Of a stretch of DNA of 63,742 nucleotides, positions 52,381-63,200 are shown piece by piece. The notes below the pieces were generated by a model, which searched no databases, was not told the DNA's origin, and was given only the letters and a program-made list of their open reading frames with translations. This stretch comes from an uncultured Oxalobacteraceae bacterium (GTDB lineage Bacteria > Pseudomonadota > Gammaproteobacteria > Burkholderiales > Burkholderiaceae). Made by a program: the position numbers and the translations under genes. The stretch covers positions 1-63,742 of the forward strand of contig CAMLIL010000021.1 of assembly GCA_946480015.1 (NCBI GenBank), given 5' to 3'. Within the stretch, counting starts at the first letter, position 1. Each line of letters starts with the position of its first letter.

Positions 52381-55300
52381 TCAGCTGGCTAGATTTGCCC
52401 GGTTGCGCCCCTCCAGCTTGGCCCGGTACAGCGCCCGGTCGGCACTCCAGATCAGGTTCGCCGCGGTCTCCTCGTCCGCGCCCGGCACCTGCGCCGCCAC
52501 GCCGACGCTGATGGTCACCACGCCATACGGCGACCCCGCATGCGGCAAGGCCATTGACTGCAGCGCCAGGCAAATGCCCTGCGCCACCAGCAGCGCCTGG
52601 GCGGCGTCCTGCCCCGGCGCCATCAGGGCGAATTCTTCGCCGCCATAGCGCGCCACCACATCGCCGGTACGGCGCCCGTGCACCGCGATCAGATTGGCCA
52701 CCGTGCGCAGGCACTCGTCGCCAGCCTGATGTCCGTACAGATCGTTGTAGCTCTTGAAATGGTCCACATCGAGCATCGCCAGCGCCAGTGGATGGTGGCT
52801 GCGCCCGGCGCGCTTCCACTCGCTATCGATGGCCGCGTCGAAGCCGCGCCGGTTGTAAATGCCGGTCAGCCCATCGGTCGCCGACAGCTCGGCCAGCTTG
52901 GCGTTGCTGCGCTCGAGCTCGCTGGTGCGCGCCGCCACCATGGCCTGCAGCTGGGTCTGGCGCCGGGTCAGCCGGCGCACCCGCGCCTTGTAGGCTTCGC
53001 TCAGCAGCCACCACGCCAGCAGCGCCAGCAGCACGCGCAACCACCAGGTTTTCCACCATGGCGGCAGCACCGTGACCGTCAGGCGCGCCGGGGCCGCGCT
53101 GGCGACACCCTGGTGGTTGGCCGCCTTGACTTCGAATTCGTAGGTGCCGGGGTCGAGGTTGGTGTAGGTGGCGCTGCGGTGCGCCGCGTCGGCCCTGACC
53201 CAGTCGCGATCGAAGCCCTTGAGGCGGTAGGCGTAGGTATTGCGCGCCGGGTCGGTGTAGTGCAGGGCCGCAAATTCGATCGAAAACACCAGATCCTGCA
53301 GGGACAAGGTCAGCGCGCGCGGCGCCGTCACGTGGCCGTCGAGCGTGATGCCGTCGGCCAGCTTGCCATCCCTGAGCGAGCGGTTGAACACGCTGATATC
53401 GGTAAACGCCACCTGCGGCGCCACCGAGCTGCTGCGCACGATGGCCGGGTCGATCCCCGTCATGCCTTTCACGCCGCCGAAATACAGGCGGCCGTCCGGC
53501 GCCGCGTAGCTGGAACCGACCGTAAAGCCTTCGCTCAGGCCGTCGGCGCTGGTGTAGCGGCTGACCTTGCCGCTGACGGGGTCGAGCCGTACCAGGCCGG
53601 TCGCGATGCTCATCCACAACTGGCCGCTGGCGTCGCTGCGCATGGCCAGGATCTTGTGCGGGCCGACCGCGTCGTAGCGCCGAAAGCGGATGCTGCCGTC
53701 CGCGCCGGCCAGGACCTGGTTCAGGCCGGAAGCGGTCCCGGCCCACAGGCGCCCCTTGGGATCTTCATACAGCGCGCCGACATTGTTGTCCGACAGCGAC
53801 TGCTGGTCGGCCGGATCGTGGCGCAGATGACGGAAGCGCCCGCTGGGCGGATCGAGCAGGTCGAGCCCGCCGCCGCTCCATTCCGAGCCCATCCACACGC
53901 GCCCCTGGCGGTCTTCCAGAATGGTGGTGGTGCTGTTGACGCTGCGGCTGTGCGGATCGGCCGGATCGGGCGCGTAATCGGTCCAGGTCTCTTTGACGGT
54001 GTCGTAGCGGATCACCTGCAGGCCGGTCCCCAGCCACAGCGTGGCGCCGCTGCCGGGCGCGATCACGTTGATGAAGTCGGCGCCGACCTGATTGAAATGC
54101 ACCACCTTGAACGGCTGGCCGGGACTGTCCATCCGGTTCAGCCCGGCCGAGGTGCCGACCCACAAGGCGCCGCCCGGCTGCTGGTACAGGCTGTAGACGA
54201 TGTCGTTGCTGAGCGAGCCGGGCGTGCCGTTGGCGCGCCAGATGCGTTCCACCTCGCCGCTGGTCGGGTCGAACAGGGACAGGCCGGAATTGCGCGCCAG
54301 CCACAGGCGGCCCTGGGGCGCGCCCTCGATGTATTTGAGTGAATTGTCCGGCCGTAAATTGTGCGCCTCCACGTCGAACGGGATATAGCGCTGGAATCCC
54401 TGGCTGTTCAGGTTGACCAGGCTGATGCCGTCGGTGAACGAGCCGATCCACAGCATGCCGCCGCGATCGTGCATGACGGCGCGAATATTATCCGATGGCA
54501 AGCTGTTGGAATCGTTGGCGCGATGCACGTAATGCACCGGAGTGCTGCTGGCGCGGTCGTAGCGCAGCAGGCCGGCCGCCAGGGTGCCGGCCCAGACCGT
54601 CTCGTTGCGGTCGCCGTACAGATAGGTCACGCGCGAAGCCGGCGAATCGAGCCGCCGGCGGCTGTCCCACTTGGCGCTCGCGTTCCACGTCACGATGCCG
54701 GTTTCGGTACCGATCCACAGCGTGCGGTCGCGCGCGAAATGCAGGGCGCGCACGATGTTGAGCTTGGCGTCCGGAGCGTCGGCGCGGTCGACCCGGTGGT
54801 GCACGAAATGCTCGCTGCCGCCCGGCAGGTAGTCCAGCCCGCCCGGCCAGGTGGCTACCCACAGCCCGCCCTGATCGTCCATGGCCAGCGCGTTCAGGTC
54901 GTCGCTGCCCAGGCTGTCGGCCACTGCGGGATCGTGGCGGAACAGTTTGAAGGTGCCCCGCAGCGGGTCGAAATGCTGCAGCCCGCCCCAGGTGGCCAGC
55001 CACATGCCGTCCTTGCCGTCGCTGACGATGCTCTTGATGATGCGCTGGGCCGACGGCCCCGGCGGTGGCGCGTAGCGGGTGAAGTCGTTGCTGCCGGGAT
55101 TAAAGCGCGCCAGCCCGTCCTGGGTGCCGGCCCAGAGCGTGCCGTTTTTGTCCTCGAACAGGGTGGAGATGCGGTCGTGCGGCAGGCTGCGCTCATCGTT
55201 CGCGCTGCTGGTGTACTTGACCGCTTCATAGCCGTTGTAGCGGTACAGCCCGCCACTATGGGTGCCGATCCACACGAAGCCCTGGCGGTCCTGCAGCAGC

Positions 55301-55455
55301 GCCAGGATCGACAGGTCGGCCGCATCGAGCGAGCCGAGCGGCTTGAAGCGCAGGGGGGAGGTTGGCGTGGCCGGCACGGGCGCGGCCGCGGCAGCCAGGC
55401 AAACCAGTATGCACAGCTGGCGCAGCGGACGCCGGCCTATCAAATCAGCCAACAT
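52381..55455 (-). CDS. Two-component-regulator propeller protein with GGDEF diguanylate cyclase
   Basis: The 1024-residue protein has a signal peptide or anchor (LRQLCILVCLAAAAAPVPA). About 650 residues of propeller repeats follow (DRQGFVWIGTHSGGLYRYNG, DKNGTLWAGTQDGLARFNPG, DPKGRLWAGTASGLNQV and others). A Y_Y_Y domain comes next (YAYRLKGFDRDWV, YEFEVKAANHQG), then a membrane helix (VLLALLAWWLLSEAY), a coiled coil, and a GGDEF domain with active-site GGEEF and the start motif DGLTGIYNRRGF. It senses a periplasmic cue and makes cyclic-di-GMP. No I-site RxxD is evident just before GGEEF. Confidence 0.93.
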   Translation of the reverse strand: MLADLIGRRPLRQLCILVCLAAAAAPVPATPTSPLRFKPLGSLDAADLSILALLQDRQGFVWIGTHSGGLYRYNGYEAVKYTSSANDERSLPHDRISTLFEDKNGTLWAGTQDGLARFNPGSNDFTRYAPPPGPSAQRIIKSIVSDGKDGMWLATWGGLQHFDPLRGTFKLFRHDPAVADSLGSDDLNALAMDDQGGLWVATWPGGLDYLPGGSEHFVHHRVDRADAPDAKLNIVRALHFARDRTLWIGTETGIVTWNASAKWDSRRRLDSPASRVTYLYGDRNETVWAGTLAAGLLRYDRASSTPVHYVHRANDSNSLPSDNIRAVMHDRGGMLWIGSFTDGISLVNLNSQGFQRYIPFDVEAHNLRPDNSLKYIEGAPQGRLWLARNSGLSLFDPTSGEVERIWRANGTPGSLSNDIVYSLYQQPGGALWVGTSAGLNRMDSPGQPFKVVHFNQVGADFINVIAPGSGATLWLGTGLQVIRYDTVKETWTDYAPDPADPHSRSVNSTTTILEDRQGRVWMGSEWSGGGLDLLDPPSGRFRHLRHDPADQQSLSDNNVGALYEDPKGRLWAGTASGLNQVLAGADGSIRFRRYDAVGPHKILAMRSDASGQLWMSIATGLVRLDPVSGKVSRYTSADGLSEGFTVGSSYAAPDGRLYFGGVKGMTGIDPAIVRSSSVAPQVAFTDISVFNRSLRDGKLADGITLDGHVTAPRALTLSLQDLVFSIEFAALHYTDPARNTYAYRLKGFDRDWVRADAAHRSATYTNLDPGTYEFEVKAANHQGVASAAPARLTVTVLPPWWKTWWLRVLLALLAWWLLSEAYKARVRRLTRRQTQLQAMVAARTSELERSNAKLAELSATDGLTGIYNRRGFDAAIDSEWKRAGRSHHPLALAMLDVDHFKSYNDLYGHQAGDECLRTVANLIAVHGRRTGDVVARYGGEEFALMAPGQDAAQALLVAQGICLALQSMALPHAGSPYGVVTISVGVAAQVPGADEETAANLIWSADRALYRAKLEGRNRANLAS

Positions 55456-55733
55456 TGTTTTTCCGGAAATATGGCGGTGAGCGGCAGTGTAAACCAGTTA
55501 TCGACACTTATCTACGCGGCCAGGGCCGCTTCAATTCAGTATTCCATATACAGTGGCCGGGAATTAGGGTATCGTTTACGGCACTAGCATTGCATCTACG
55601 TTCGTGCGCCCGGCCATTTCAGTGCCGCGCTTCCCCGGTTTGCCAACGCCCGGCTCGTCTGGCGACCTCCTGGAGTTACCCGCGCCGGCCCTCATTCGGG
55701 CGTAGAGCATCCGATTACTCGCCCGGAAGATTT
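55456..55733. other. Long leader between the GGDEF gene and rhlE
   Basis: These 278 bases carry no convincing gene. They must hold divergent promoters. DEAD-box genes often have long autoregulatory leaders and this spacing would allow one, but I see no definite hairpin or cold-shock box. Confidence 0.4.
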
Positions 55734-57188
55734 ATGTCTGATACCCCGATTACCATCGAAGCCGACAGCGCGCCCACCGTGCGCTTTGCCGACTTCGGCC
55801 TTGCGCCCGAGATCCTGCGCGCGCTCACCGACCAGGGTTACGTGCATCCGACCCCGATCCAGGCCAAGGCGATTCCCATCGTCCTGCAAGGACGCGACGT
55901 CATGGGTGCGGCCCAGACCGGTACCGGCAAAACCGCCAGTTTTTCGCTTCCGATCATCCAGTTGCTGCTGGCGCACGCCAACCCGAGCATGTCGCCGGCG
56001 CGCCACCCGGTGCGCGCCCTGGTGCTCACGCCTACCCGCGAACTGGCCATCCAGGTGGCCGAGAACGTCAAGGCGTACGCCCAGCACACCCCGCTGCGCT
56101 CGACCGTCGTGTTCGGCGGCGTCGACATGAAAGCCCAGACCGTGATCCTCAAGGGCGGCGTGGAAATCGTCATCGCCACCCCGGGCCGCCTGCTCGACCA
56201 TGTGGAACAGAAGAATGTCAGCCTGGGCCAGGTGCAGATGCTGGTCATGGACGAAGCCGACCGCATGCTCGACATGGGCTTTTTGCCGGATCTGCAGCGC
56301 ATCATCAACATGCTGCCCAAGAAGCGCCAGAACCTGATGTTCTCGGCCACGTTCTCGGGCGAAATCAAGAAGCTGGCCAACAGCTTCCTGACCGATCCGG
56401 TCAGCATCGAAGTGGCGCGCAGCAATGCCACCGCCGACAAGGTCACCCAGGTGGTGTACAAGGTGTCCGAAGAAGCCAAGCGCGACGTGGTCGAATTCCT
56501 GATCCGCGGACGCGACCTTAAACAGGTGCTGGTGTTTTCCAATACCAAGATCGGCGCGTCGCGCCTGTCGCGCCACCTCGAGCAGAGCGGCATCAAGGCC
56601 CAGGCCATCCACGGCGACAAGACCCAGCAGGAGCGCATCGCCGCCCTGGACGCGTTCAAGAACGGCGAAGTCGACGTGCTGGTGGCCACCGACGTGGCCG
56701 CGCGCGGACTGGACATTTCCGATCTGCCCTGCGTGATCAATTTCGACCTGCCTTACAACGCCGAAGATTATGTGCACCGGATCGGCCGCACCGGCCGCGC
56801 CGGCGCCTCGGGCGACGCCATCTCGATCTTCACCGACAAGGACGACCGCCTGCTGGCCGATATCGAAAAGCTGATCAAGCAAACCATCAAGCGCGGCGAA
56901 CTGGCCGGCTTCGTCGCGCCGTCGAGGTCAAGCCGCGACGACCGTCCGGCCGAGCGCCGCGGCCGCCGTCCCGAAGGCGAGAGCGGCGCGCGCAGCGCCG
57001 CACCGTACGAGCGCGCGCCGCGCAGCGGCGGACCGTCGCCGCGCCGCGAAAAAATCGATCCCTGGTTCCTCAAGCCCTACGAACCGAGCGTCGCTCCAGC
57101 CCCGGCTGCCCCTGCGGCCGCGGCCTCGTCGGCCAAACCGGCCCGTCAGAAAGTGGCAGCCCTGCTGGGCGGCTTGCGCAAGGGCTGA
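55734..57188 (+). CDS. rhlE: DEAD-box ATP-dependent RNA helicase RhlE
   Basis: The 484-residue protein is counted from ATG 55734. Motifs: Q motif FADFGLAPEILRALTDQGYV then HPTPIQ; I AQTGTGKT; Ia PTRELAIQ; Ib TPGRLLD; II VMDEADRMLDMGF; III SATFSGEI; IV VLVFSNTK; V TDVAARGLDI; VI HRIGRTGRAG. The Arg/Gly/Pro/Ala-rich C-terminal tail (about 400-484) is typical of RhlE. It remodels ribosomal assembly or mRNA structures, especially in the cold. A perfect terminator follows. Confidence 0.95.
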   Translation: MSDTPITIEADSAPTVRFADFGLAPEILRALTDQGYVHPTPIQAKAIPIVLQGRDVMGAAQTGTGKTASFSLPIIQLLLAHANPSMSPARHPVRALVLTPTRELAIQVAENVKAYAQHTPLRSTVVFGGVDMKAQTVILKGGVEIVIATPGRLLDHVEQKNVSLGQVQMLVMDEADRMLDMGFLPDLQRIINMLPKKRQNLMFSATFSGEIKKLANSFLTDPVSIEVARSNATADKVTQVVYKVSEEAKRDVVEFLIRGRDLKQVLVFSNTKIGASRLSRHLEQSGIKAQAIHGDKTQQERIAALDAFKNGEVDVLVATDVAARGLDISDLPCVINFDLPYNAEDYVHRIGRTGRAGASGDAISIFTDKDDRLLADIEKLIKQTIKRGELAGFVAPSRSSRDDRPAERRGRRPEGESGARSAAPYERAPRSGGPSPRREKIDPWFLKPYEPSVAPAPAAPAAAASSAKPARQKVAALLGGLRKG

Positions 57189-57212
57189 ACAGCTTGCGGC
57201 TCCAGACGAACG

Positions 57213-57240
57213 GCGCGTTGATATCAACGCGCTTTTTTTT
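57213..57240 (+). terminator. Intrinsic terminator of rhlE
   Basis: GCGCGTTGATATCAACGCGC (57213-57232) is a perfect palindrome followed by eight Ts. Confidence 0.95.
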
Positions 57241-57276
57241 CGACGAAAACATTGTCAACCTGATATTACGCCTGTC

Positions 57277-58227
57277 ATGTCCATATCGCGCTACCGCATC
57301 GCCATCCTGGTTCCCTGTTACAACGAAGCCTTGACCGTCGCCGGGCTGGTCGCGGACTTCCGGCGCAGCCTGCCGCAGGCCACCGTCTACGTGTTCGACA
57401 ATAACTCCTCCGACGACACGGCGGCGCTGGCGCGCGCGGCTGGCGCGGTGGTGCGCCAGGTTGCCCTGCAGGGCAAAGGCAACGTGGTGCGGCGCATGTT
57501 CGCCGATGTCGAGGCCGACCTCTACATCATGGTCGATGGCGACAACACCTACGACGCCGCCGCCGCCCCGCAGCTGGTCGAACGGCTGCTCGGCGACGGG
57601 CTGGACATGCTGGTGGCCAGCCGCGTCTCGCACGAGCAGCAGGCTTACCGTTTCGGCCACCGCTTCGGCAACCGCCTGCTCACGCGCTGCGTGGCGTCGG
57701 TGTTCGGGCGCAGCTTCACCGACATGCTGTCGGGTTACCGGGTATTCTCGCGCCGCTACGTCAAATCCTTCGCCGCGCACGCCGCCGGCTTCGAAACCGA
57801 AACCGAACTGACCGTGCACGCGCTGGAATTGCGCATGCCGGTGGGCGAGGTCAGCACTGTCTACCGCGCCCGTCCCGAGGGCTCGGTCAGCAAGCTCAAC
57901 ACCTACCGCGACGGCATGCGCATCTTCCTGATGATCCTCAAGCTGGTCAAATCGGAAAAGCCGCTGGCCTTCTTTTCGGCCGGCTTCCTCGCCTGCAGCG
58001 CGCTGGCCTTCGGCCTGGCCGTGCCGCTGGTCGAGACCTACCTGAGCACCGGCATGGTGCCGCGCCTGCCGACAGCGGTGCTGTGCGCCGCGCTGGCGCT
58101 GTTCGGCGTCATCCTGCTCACCTGCGGCATCATTCTCGACGCCGTCACCAAAGCCCGTATCGAACACAAGCGCTTCGCCTACCTGGCCGTTCCCGCCCCG
58201 GACCGATCGAATGATCCGGCTTCCTGA
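57277..58227 (+). CDS. Glycosyltransferase family 2
   Basis: The 316-residue protein has a GT-A domain: RIAILVPCYNEALTVAGLVA, VYVFDNNSSDDTAA, LYIMVDGDNTYDAAA (DGD metal site), VASRVSHEQQAYRFGHRFGN, and DMLSGYRVFSRRYVKSF. Two C-terminal membrane helices follow (about 230-295). It is of the polyprenol-phosphate or dolichol-type sugar transferase kind. It overlaps the GtrA-fusion gene by 17 bases, so charging (this protein) and flipping (GtrA domain) are linked. Confidence 0.92.
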   Translation: MSISRYRIAILVPCYNEALTVAGLVADFRRSLPQATVYVFDNNSSDDTAALARAAGAVVRQVALQGKGNVVRRMFADVEADLYIMVDGDNTYDAAAAPQLVERLLGDGLDMLVASRVSHEQQAYRFGHRFGNRLLTRCVASVFGRSFTDMLSGYRVFSRRYVKSFAAHAAGFETETELTVHALELRMPVGEVSTVYRARPEGSVSKLNTYRDGMRIFLMILKLVKSEKPLAFFSAGFLACSALAFGLAVPLVETYLSTGMVPRLPTAVLCAALALFGVILLTCGIILDAVTKARIEHKRFAYLAVPAPDRSNDPAS

Positions 58228-60238
58228 GCAGATCCTGCGCTTCGCGCTGGCCGGCGTGGCCGGGCTGCTGGTCGACATGGCGGTGCTGTACCTGGCGCTC
58301 AGGGCCGGGCTCGATCCCTATGGCGGACGCCTGCTGTCCTTCCTGGCCGCGGTGTTCGCCACCTGGCAGATCAACCGGCGCTACACCTTTGCCACGGCGG
58401 CCGACGCCGCGCCGGCCACCTCGCTGTGGCGCCAGTGGTGGCACTACCTGGGCGCGATGGCGGTGGGGGGACTGCTCAACTACGCGCTCTACAGCCTGCT
58501 GATCGCGCTCGGTCCGAAGCGCCCCCTGTTTCCGCTGGCCGCGGTCGCCTGCGGTTCGCTGGCCGGCATGACGCTCAACTTCCTCAGCGCCAAGCTGCTG
58601 GTGTTCCGCCAGCACGCCGCCGCGGCCGCGCCGCCACCGCACCTGCGCCTGTGGGACTGGCTGGACCAGCCGCGCAGCGCCGCCCGCCTGTGCTGGCTGG
58701 TGCCGCTCGGTTTCGGCCTGCTGTCGCTGGCGCTGGGCCAGGACGCCAACTGGGACCTGCTCAACTATCACCGCTATAACCCGTACGCGCTGCTGGGCGG
58801 CAGAATCGGCGTCGATCTGGCGCCGGGACAGTGGCAGAGCTACTTCAATCCCACCCTCGACCTGTTCTATCACGGCTTGAACAGCGCGCTGCCGGCGCCG
58901 CTGACCGGCTTCATCATGGGCGCGCTGCACGGCCTCAATTTCGTGCTGGTGCTGGCGATTGCGCACATCCTGCTGGGGCCCGGCACGACGCGCGTGCCAC
59001 TGCTGCTGGCGCTGGCCGGCTGCCTGGGCCCCGGCTTTCTCTCCCAGATCGGCAACAGCATGGGCGACAACATGACGTCGTTGTTCGTGCTCGCCGCGCT
59101 GTGGCGGGTGCTGGCGCGCTGGGAGGCGCCATCGCTGCCGGCGCTCGGCATCGCCGGCCTGCTGGCGGGATTGGGCGCGGGCCTGAAGCTGACCAACGCG
59201 GTGTACGCGCTGGCCCTGTGCGGCGCGCTGCTGGCGCTGGCGCTACCGTTCCGGCAGCGCGTGCGCGCCAGCTTCGTATTCGGCCTGGCGGTGCTGGCCG
59301 GGATCGCCTTGTCCGCGGGTTACTGGTACTGGACCATGTGGACGGTGTTCGGCAACCCGCTGTTCCCGCAGTTTAATCAGCTGTTCCACGCCCCGCTGGC
59401 CACGCCGATCGGCATTGGCGACGGTGGCTGGCTGCCGCGCGGCCTGGCCGAAAAACTGCTGTGGCCCTTCATTTTCACGCTCGATCCGAAGCGCGTGATC
59501 GAACTGCCGATCCGCCAGCTGATCTGGCCCGTGCTGTATTTGCTGGCGCTGGTGCTGCCGCTGCGCCGCGCCGCCGTGCCGGCCGGCCCGCTGCGCGGTT
59601 TCCTGCTGTTTTTCGCGCTCGCTTACCTGGTCTGGCTGAACCTCTTTGGTATCTATCGCTATCTGGTGCCGCTCGAATTGCTGGCGCCACTGGCCGTGTT
59701 CATGCTGGCGCGCCTGGTCCTGCCAGGACGAGCCGTCACGCCGCTGGCGCTCGGGGTAGTGGCAATCTGCGCCGTAACGGTGCTGCCGTTTCACAGCTGG
59801 GGTCATACCGGCTGGCACCGGCAAGCCTACCACGCGCAGGCGCCGCGCATTCCCGCGCCGCGCGAGAGCATGGTCATTACCGTCACCGGCGATCCGCCGC
59901 TTGGCTGGCTGGTGCCGTTCTTCCCGCCCGATCTGGTGTTCGTCTCGCTCGGCGCCGGTTTTCCCGAATCGGATGCCTACGTCGCGCGGGTGCGCGCCAT
60001 GATGGATGCGCGGCGCGGACCGCTCTACGCCATGTTGCCCGCGCCGACCCCGTACCGGCACACGAGCACCGACTTCATCGCGCGCGCCGAGCAGGAGCAT
60101 ATACGGGTGGTGGCGAGCGCACGCGCAGTGCTGCAGCGTTACGCCATGGACTTCGATCCGGCTACCTGCCGGCGCCACCTGGCCTATCTGGGACGCGACG
60201 CGCGCGCCTACGAGATGTGCCTTATCCAGCGCCGCTGA
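58211..60238 (+). CDS. GtrA domain fused to a GT-C type membrane glycosyltransferase
   Basis: The 675-residue protein has N-terminal residues 1-140 forming a complete GtrA domain (ILRFALAGVAGLLVDMAVLY, INRRYTF, four helices). Residues 150-600 have about ten further hydrophobic segments with DANWDLLNYHRYNPYALLGG at the start, the acidic first loop of GT-C (GT87/GT39-like) enzymes. A short soluble tail ends the protein. The fusion unites the lipid-sugar flippase and the transferase that would use the flipped donor. The 3' end overlaps the opposing GT4 gene by 17 bases. Confidence 0.85.
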   Translation: MIRLPEQILRFALAGVAGLLVDMAVLYLALRAGLDPYGGRLLSFLAAVFATWQINRRYTFATAADAAPATSLWRQWWHYLGAMAVGGLLNYALYSLLIALGPKRPLFPLAAVACGSLAGMTLNFLSAKLLVFRQHAAAAAPPPHLRLWDWLDQPRSAARLCWLVPLGFGLLSLALGQDANWDLLNYHRYNPYALLGGRIGVDLAPGQWQSYFNPTLDLFYHGLNSALPAPLTGFIMGALHGLNFVLVLAIAHILLGPGTTRVPLLLALAGCLGPGFLSQIGNSMGDNMTSLFVLAALWRVLARWEAPSLPALGIAGLLAGLGAGLKLTNAVYALALCGALLALALPFRQRVRASFVFGLAVLAGIALSAGYWYWTMWTVFGNPLFPQFNQLFHAPLATPIGIGDGGWLPRGLAEKLLWPFIFTLDPKRVIELPIRQLIWPVLYLLALVLPLRRAAVPAGPLRGFLLFFALAYLVWLNLFGIYRYLVPLELLAPLAVFMLARLVLPGRAVTPLALGVVAICAVTVLPFHSWGHTGWHRQAYHAQAPRIPAPRESMVITVTGDPPLGWLVPFFPPDLVFVSLGAGFPESDAYVARVRAMMDARRGPLYAMLPAPTPYRHTSTDFIARAEQEHIRVVASARAVLQRYAMDFDPATCRRHLAYLGRDARAYEMCLIQRR

Positions 60239-63200
60239 GAATGCGCAGCAGTTGCGCGGCGTTGTCGCGCCAGGAGCGTTGCGGTACCAGGCTGGAAGCC
60301 GGGTGGGTGCCGGTGGCGTGCCGGTCCAGCCACTGGCGCACCGAGGCGGCCAGCGCCGCGCCGTCGGACCCGGAGAAATACCAGGCCCCTTCCTGCGCCA
60401 CTTCGCGAAACACCGGGATGTCGCGCGCGATCACCGGCAGGCCGTAGCGCGCCGCCTCGATCAGCGGCAGGCCGAAGCCCTCGCCTTCGCTGGCGGCCAG
60501 CAGGCAGGCGCTGCCCTGGTACACGTGCTGCAGGCAGGCGTCATCGATCCCCTTGAGCCAGAACAGGCGGCGCCCCAGTTCGGGATGCTGCTGCAGGCGG
60601 CGCACGATCAGCGGAATGGTGCGCCGCTCGCTGTCGGCCAGCGGCTTCCAGCCCTCGTGGCCGACGATCACCAGCCTGGCATCGACCCCGTCGCGCCACA
60701 GCTGCTCGAACGCGTCCAGCGCCTGCAAGTGGCCCTTGCGCGGCTCGATGGTGCCGACCATCAGAAAGCTGGGCGCCTCGCGCAGTTGTGCCAGCACCTC
60801 GGACGCCTGCTGCGGCGGTGCGCCGGCATCGGCCGCCGTGCCCAGATCGGCGCCGTGGTGCAGCACTGCGACGGCGGCGTCGCTGCGGCCGGCCATCCAG
60901 GTCCGCGTTTCGTCGGCCACCGCCTGCGAAATGCACAGCAGGCGGTCGGCGTTGGCGCCAATGCAGGCCAGCCAGGCGGCATGGTTTGCCGCCGCGCCGG
61001 GCGGGAAGAATTCCGGTTGCAGCACGGGCAGCAAATCGTGGATCAGGAAGGTGAGGCTGACCCCGCGCGCGCGCCAGCTGGCGTAGATGCCGGCGGCGGC
61101 CGCTTCCAGGGTGGCGGCGGGCGCGTAGTCCGGCGCGTAGAACAGGTCGCCGGGCCGGATGTCGATGGCCTCGTCGGCATGGGTGACCGGTTCGATGCCG
61201 AGCAGGCGGCAGGCGTACTGCTGGGCGTAGCGGTAGTGGCTGCGTCCTCCTTGCTGGCTCAGGTACACCGGTTCGACGCGCACCTCGCCCGATTGGTTGA
61301 GCAGTTCGAGCAGCTGCATGCGCACCACCCGCTCGATGCCGGTACCCAGATCCTGGCGCACGATATTCGTCACGTCCACCAGCAGCTGGCGCGATTGCGG
61401 CAAGGCGTGCGGCGCCAGCGACAGGCAGTAAGCCATCTGCTGGAATGCCGTGTCGTCATCGGGCAGGGCGGCGCCGATGCGCTCGCTGAGCGCGCGCATG
61501 CTGCGTGGCTGCCGGCGCGCCACCGCGTCGAGCACCTCGGCGTAGCCCGCGGCACTGTGTTCCGGCCGATGCCCGGTGGCGATAGCCGCGGCGGCGCGCG
61601 CGCCCAGCGCGCTGCGCGCCGCGGGGTCGCGGCGCAGCGTTTCCAGCGCCTCGATCAGCCGCTTCAGCGGGAAGTCGTCGGCCAGCTTCCATACCGCCTC
61701 GCCGGGCAACTCGGCCATCGAGCCGTTGGCGTTGACGATGGTGGCAAGGCCGTAGTTCATGCAGTCCAGCACAGCGGCCGAAGTCTCGCCGCGAGACTCC
61801 GCGCGCAGCTGCACGCAAATGTCGGCCGCCTGCAGATACCGGTGATACTGGGCATCCTCGGTCCAGCCGGCGATGCGGATGCGCTCACCGGCGCGGGCCG
61901 CACCGATCGCGTCCAGCAGCTCTTTGCCGTAGGCCCCGCCGTGATTGGCGCCGACGAACACCAGTTCGCAATCCTGGTCCGCGCACAGCGACGAGTCGCG
62001 CCAGGCTTGCAGCAGGAGGTGACTGAGTTTCCTGGCGTCGACGAAGCCAAAGCTGCATACCAGCAGCGCGTCGGCGCGGATGCCCAGCGCCGCGCGCGCT
62101 TCGGCCCGGGCCAGGCCGGCTGGCGCGCTGCGCGGCAGCGGCACCACGTGCCAGTCGGCGCCGGCCTCGGGTCCGTACCACTGGCACGCCAGTTCCAGCG
62201 CATGGCCCGAGTGCACGATCACCGCGTCGGCCCGCTGCAGCACTTCCAGATTGCAGGGGTAGGCCAGCGTGGCCGCTTCCGCGCCGCCCGGCGCCAGCGC
62301 GTCGCGCACCGCGCCATAGCCGTGCGAGCGGTACAGCGCATCGATCCAGGCGCGCGGCATGGCCCCGGTCATCTGTTCATACGCCAGCACGCTCGAGAGA
62401 TAAAAGTCGTGCAGCACCACCACGCCGGGAAAGCGTTCGAGCAGCCCGAACATGTGACTGTGGAAGGGGCTGTTGCCGAACTGGTAGAGGATCTGGTCGA
62501 AACTGGCCGCGTGTTCGGCCAGCCAGGCCGCGTCGTGGCGCGCCAGATCGGCCAGGCTGTCCGGCAGCGTCACCGCGCTTTGCTGGACGATCAGGGTAAT
62601 GTCGAAATAGTGGCGCAGGGCCGGCAGGCACTGGGCCGCGTAATCGGCGATGCCGGTGCGCTCGGGCGGCAGCGGCGACACGAACGCCAGCCGGCGCTTG
62701 CCGCGCGGCGCTGCCGGCGCCTTGGGGCGCGCCGCGTGCCGCTCCAGCGCCGCCAGGGCGCGCTGCGCGCTGCGGTCCCACGAGAACTTTGCCGCCTGGG
62801 TGCGGCCGTTTTCGCGCAGGCGCGCGCGCAGTTCCGGGCCGGTCAGCACCGCGCCGATGCGCGCGGCGATGGCGTCCGGATCGGCTGCGTCGAACATGGC
62901 CTCCGGGCTGCCGATCACCTCGGGCAGGCTGGTGTTGTTGCCGCCGATGACCAGCGCGCCGCAGGCCATCGCTTCCAGCGCCGGCAGGCCGAAGCCTTCG
63001 TGCAGCGAGGGGAATACGAACAGCGCGCAGGCGCGGTACAGCGCCATCAGGGTGTCGTCGTCCACATAGTCGGTCAGCACCAGTTCGTCCGCGCGCAGGC
63101 CGCAGCGCTCGCTGTGGCGCACCAGTTCATCGCGTTCGCCGGCTTGCAGCTTGCTGGCGATGAGCAGCTGGTGCGCGCCGCGCAGCGCCGGCGCCAGCCG

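Noticed and set aside
52678..54342. 554-codon plus-strand frame opposite the propeller-GGDEF gene
   Set aside because: Antisense shadow; no domain, and propeller repeats are evident on the minus strand.
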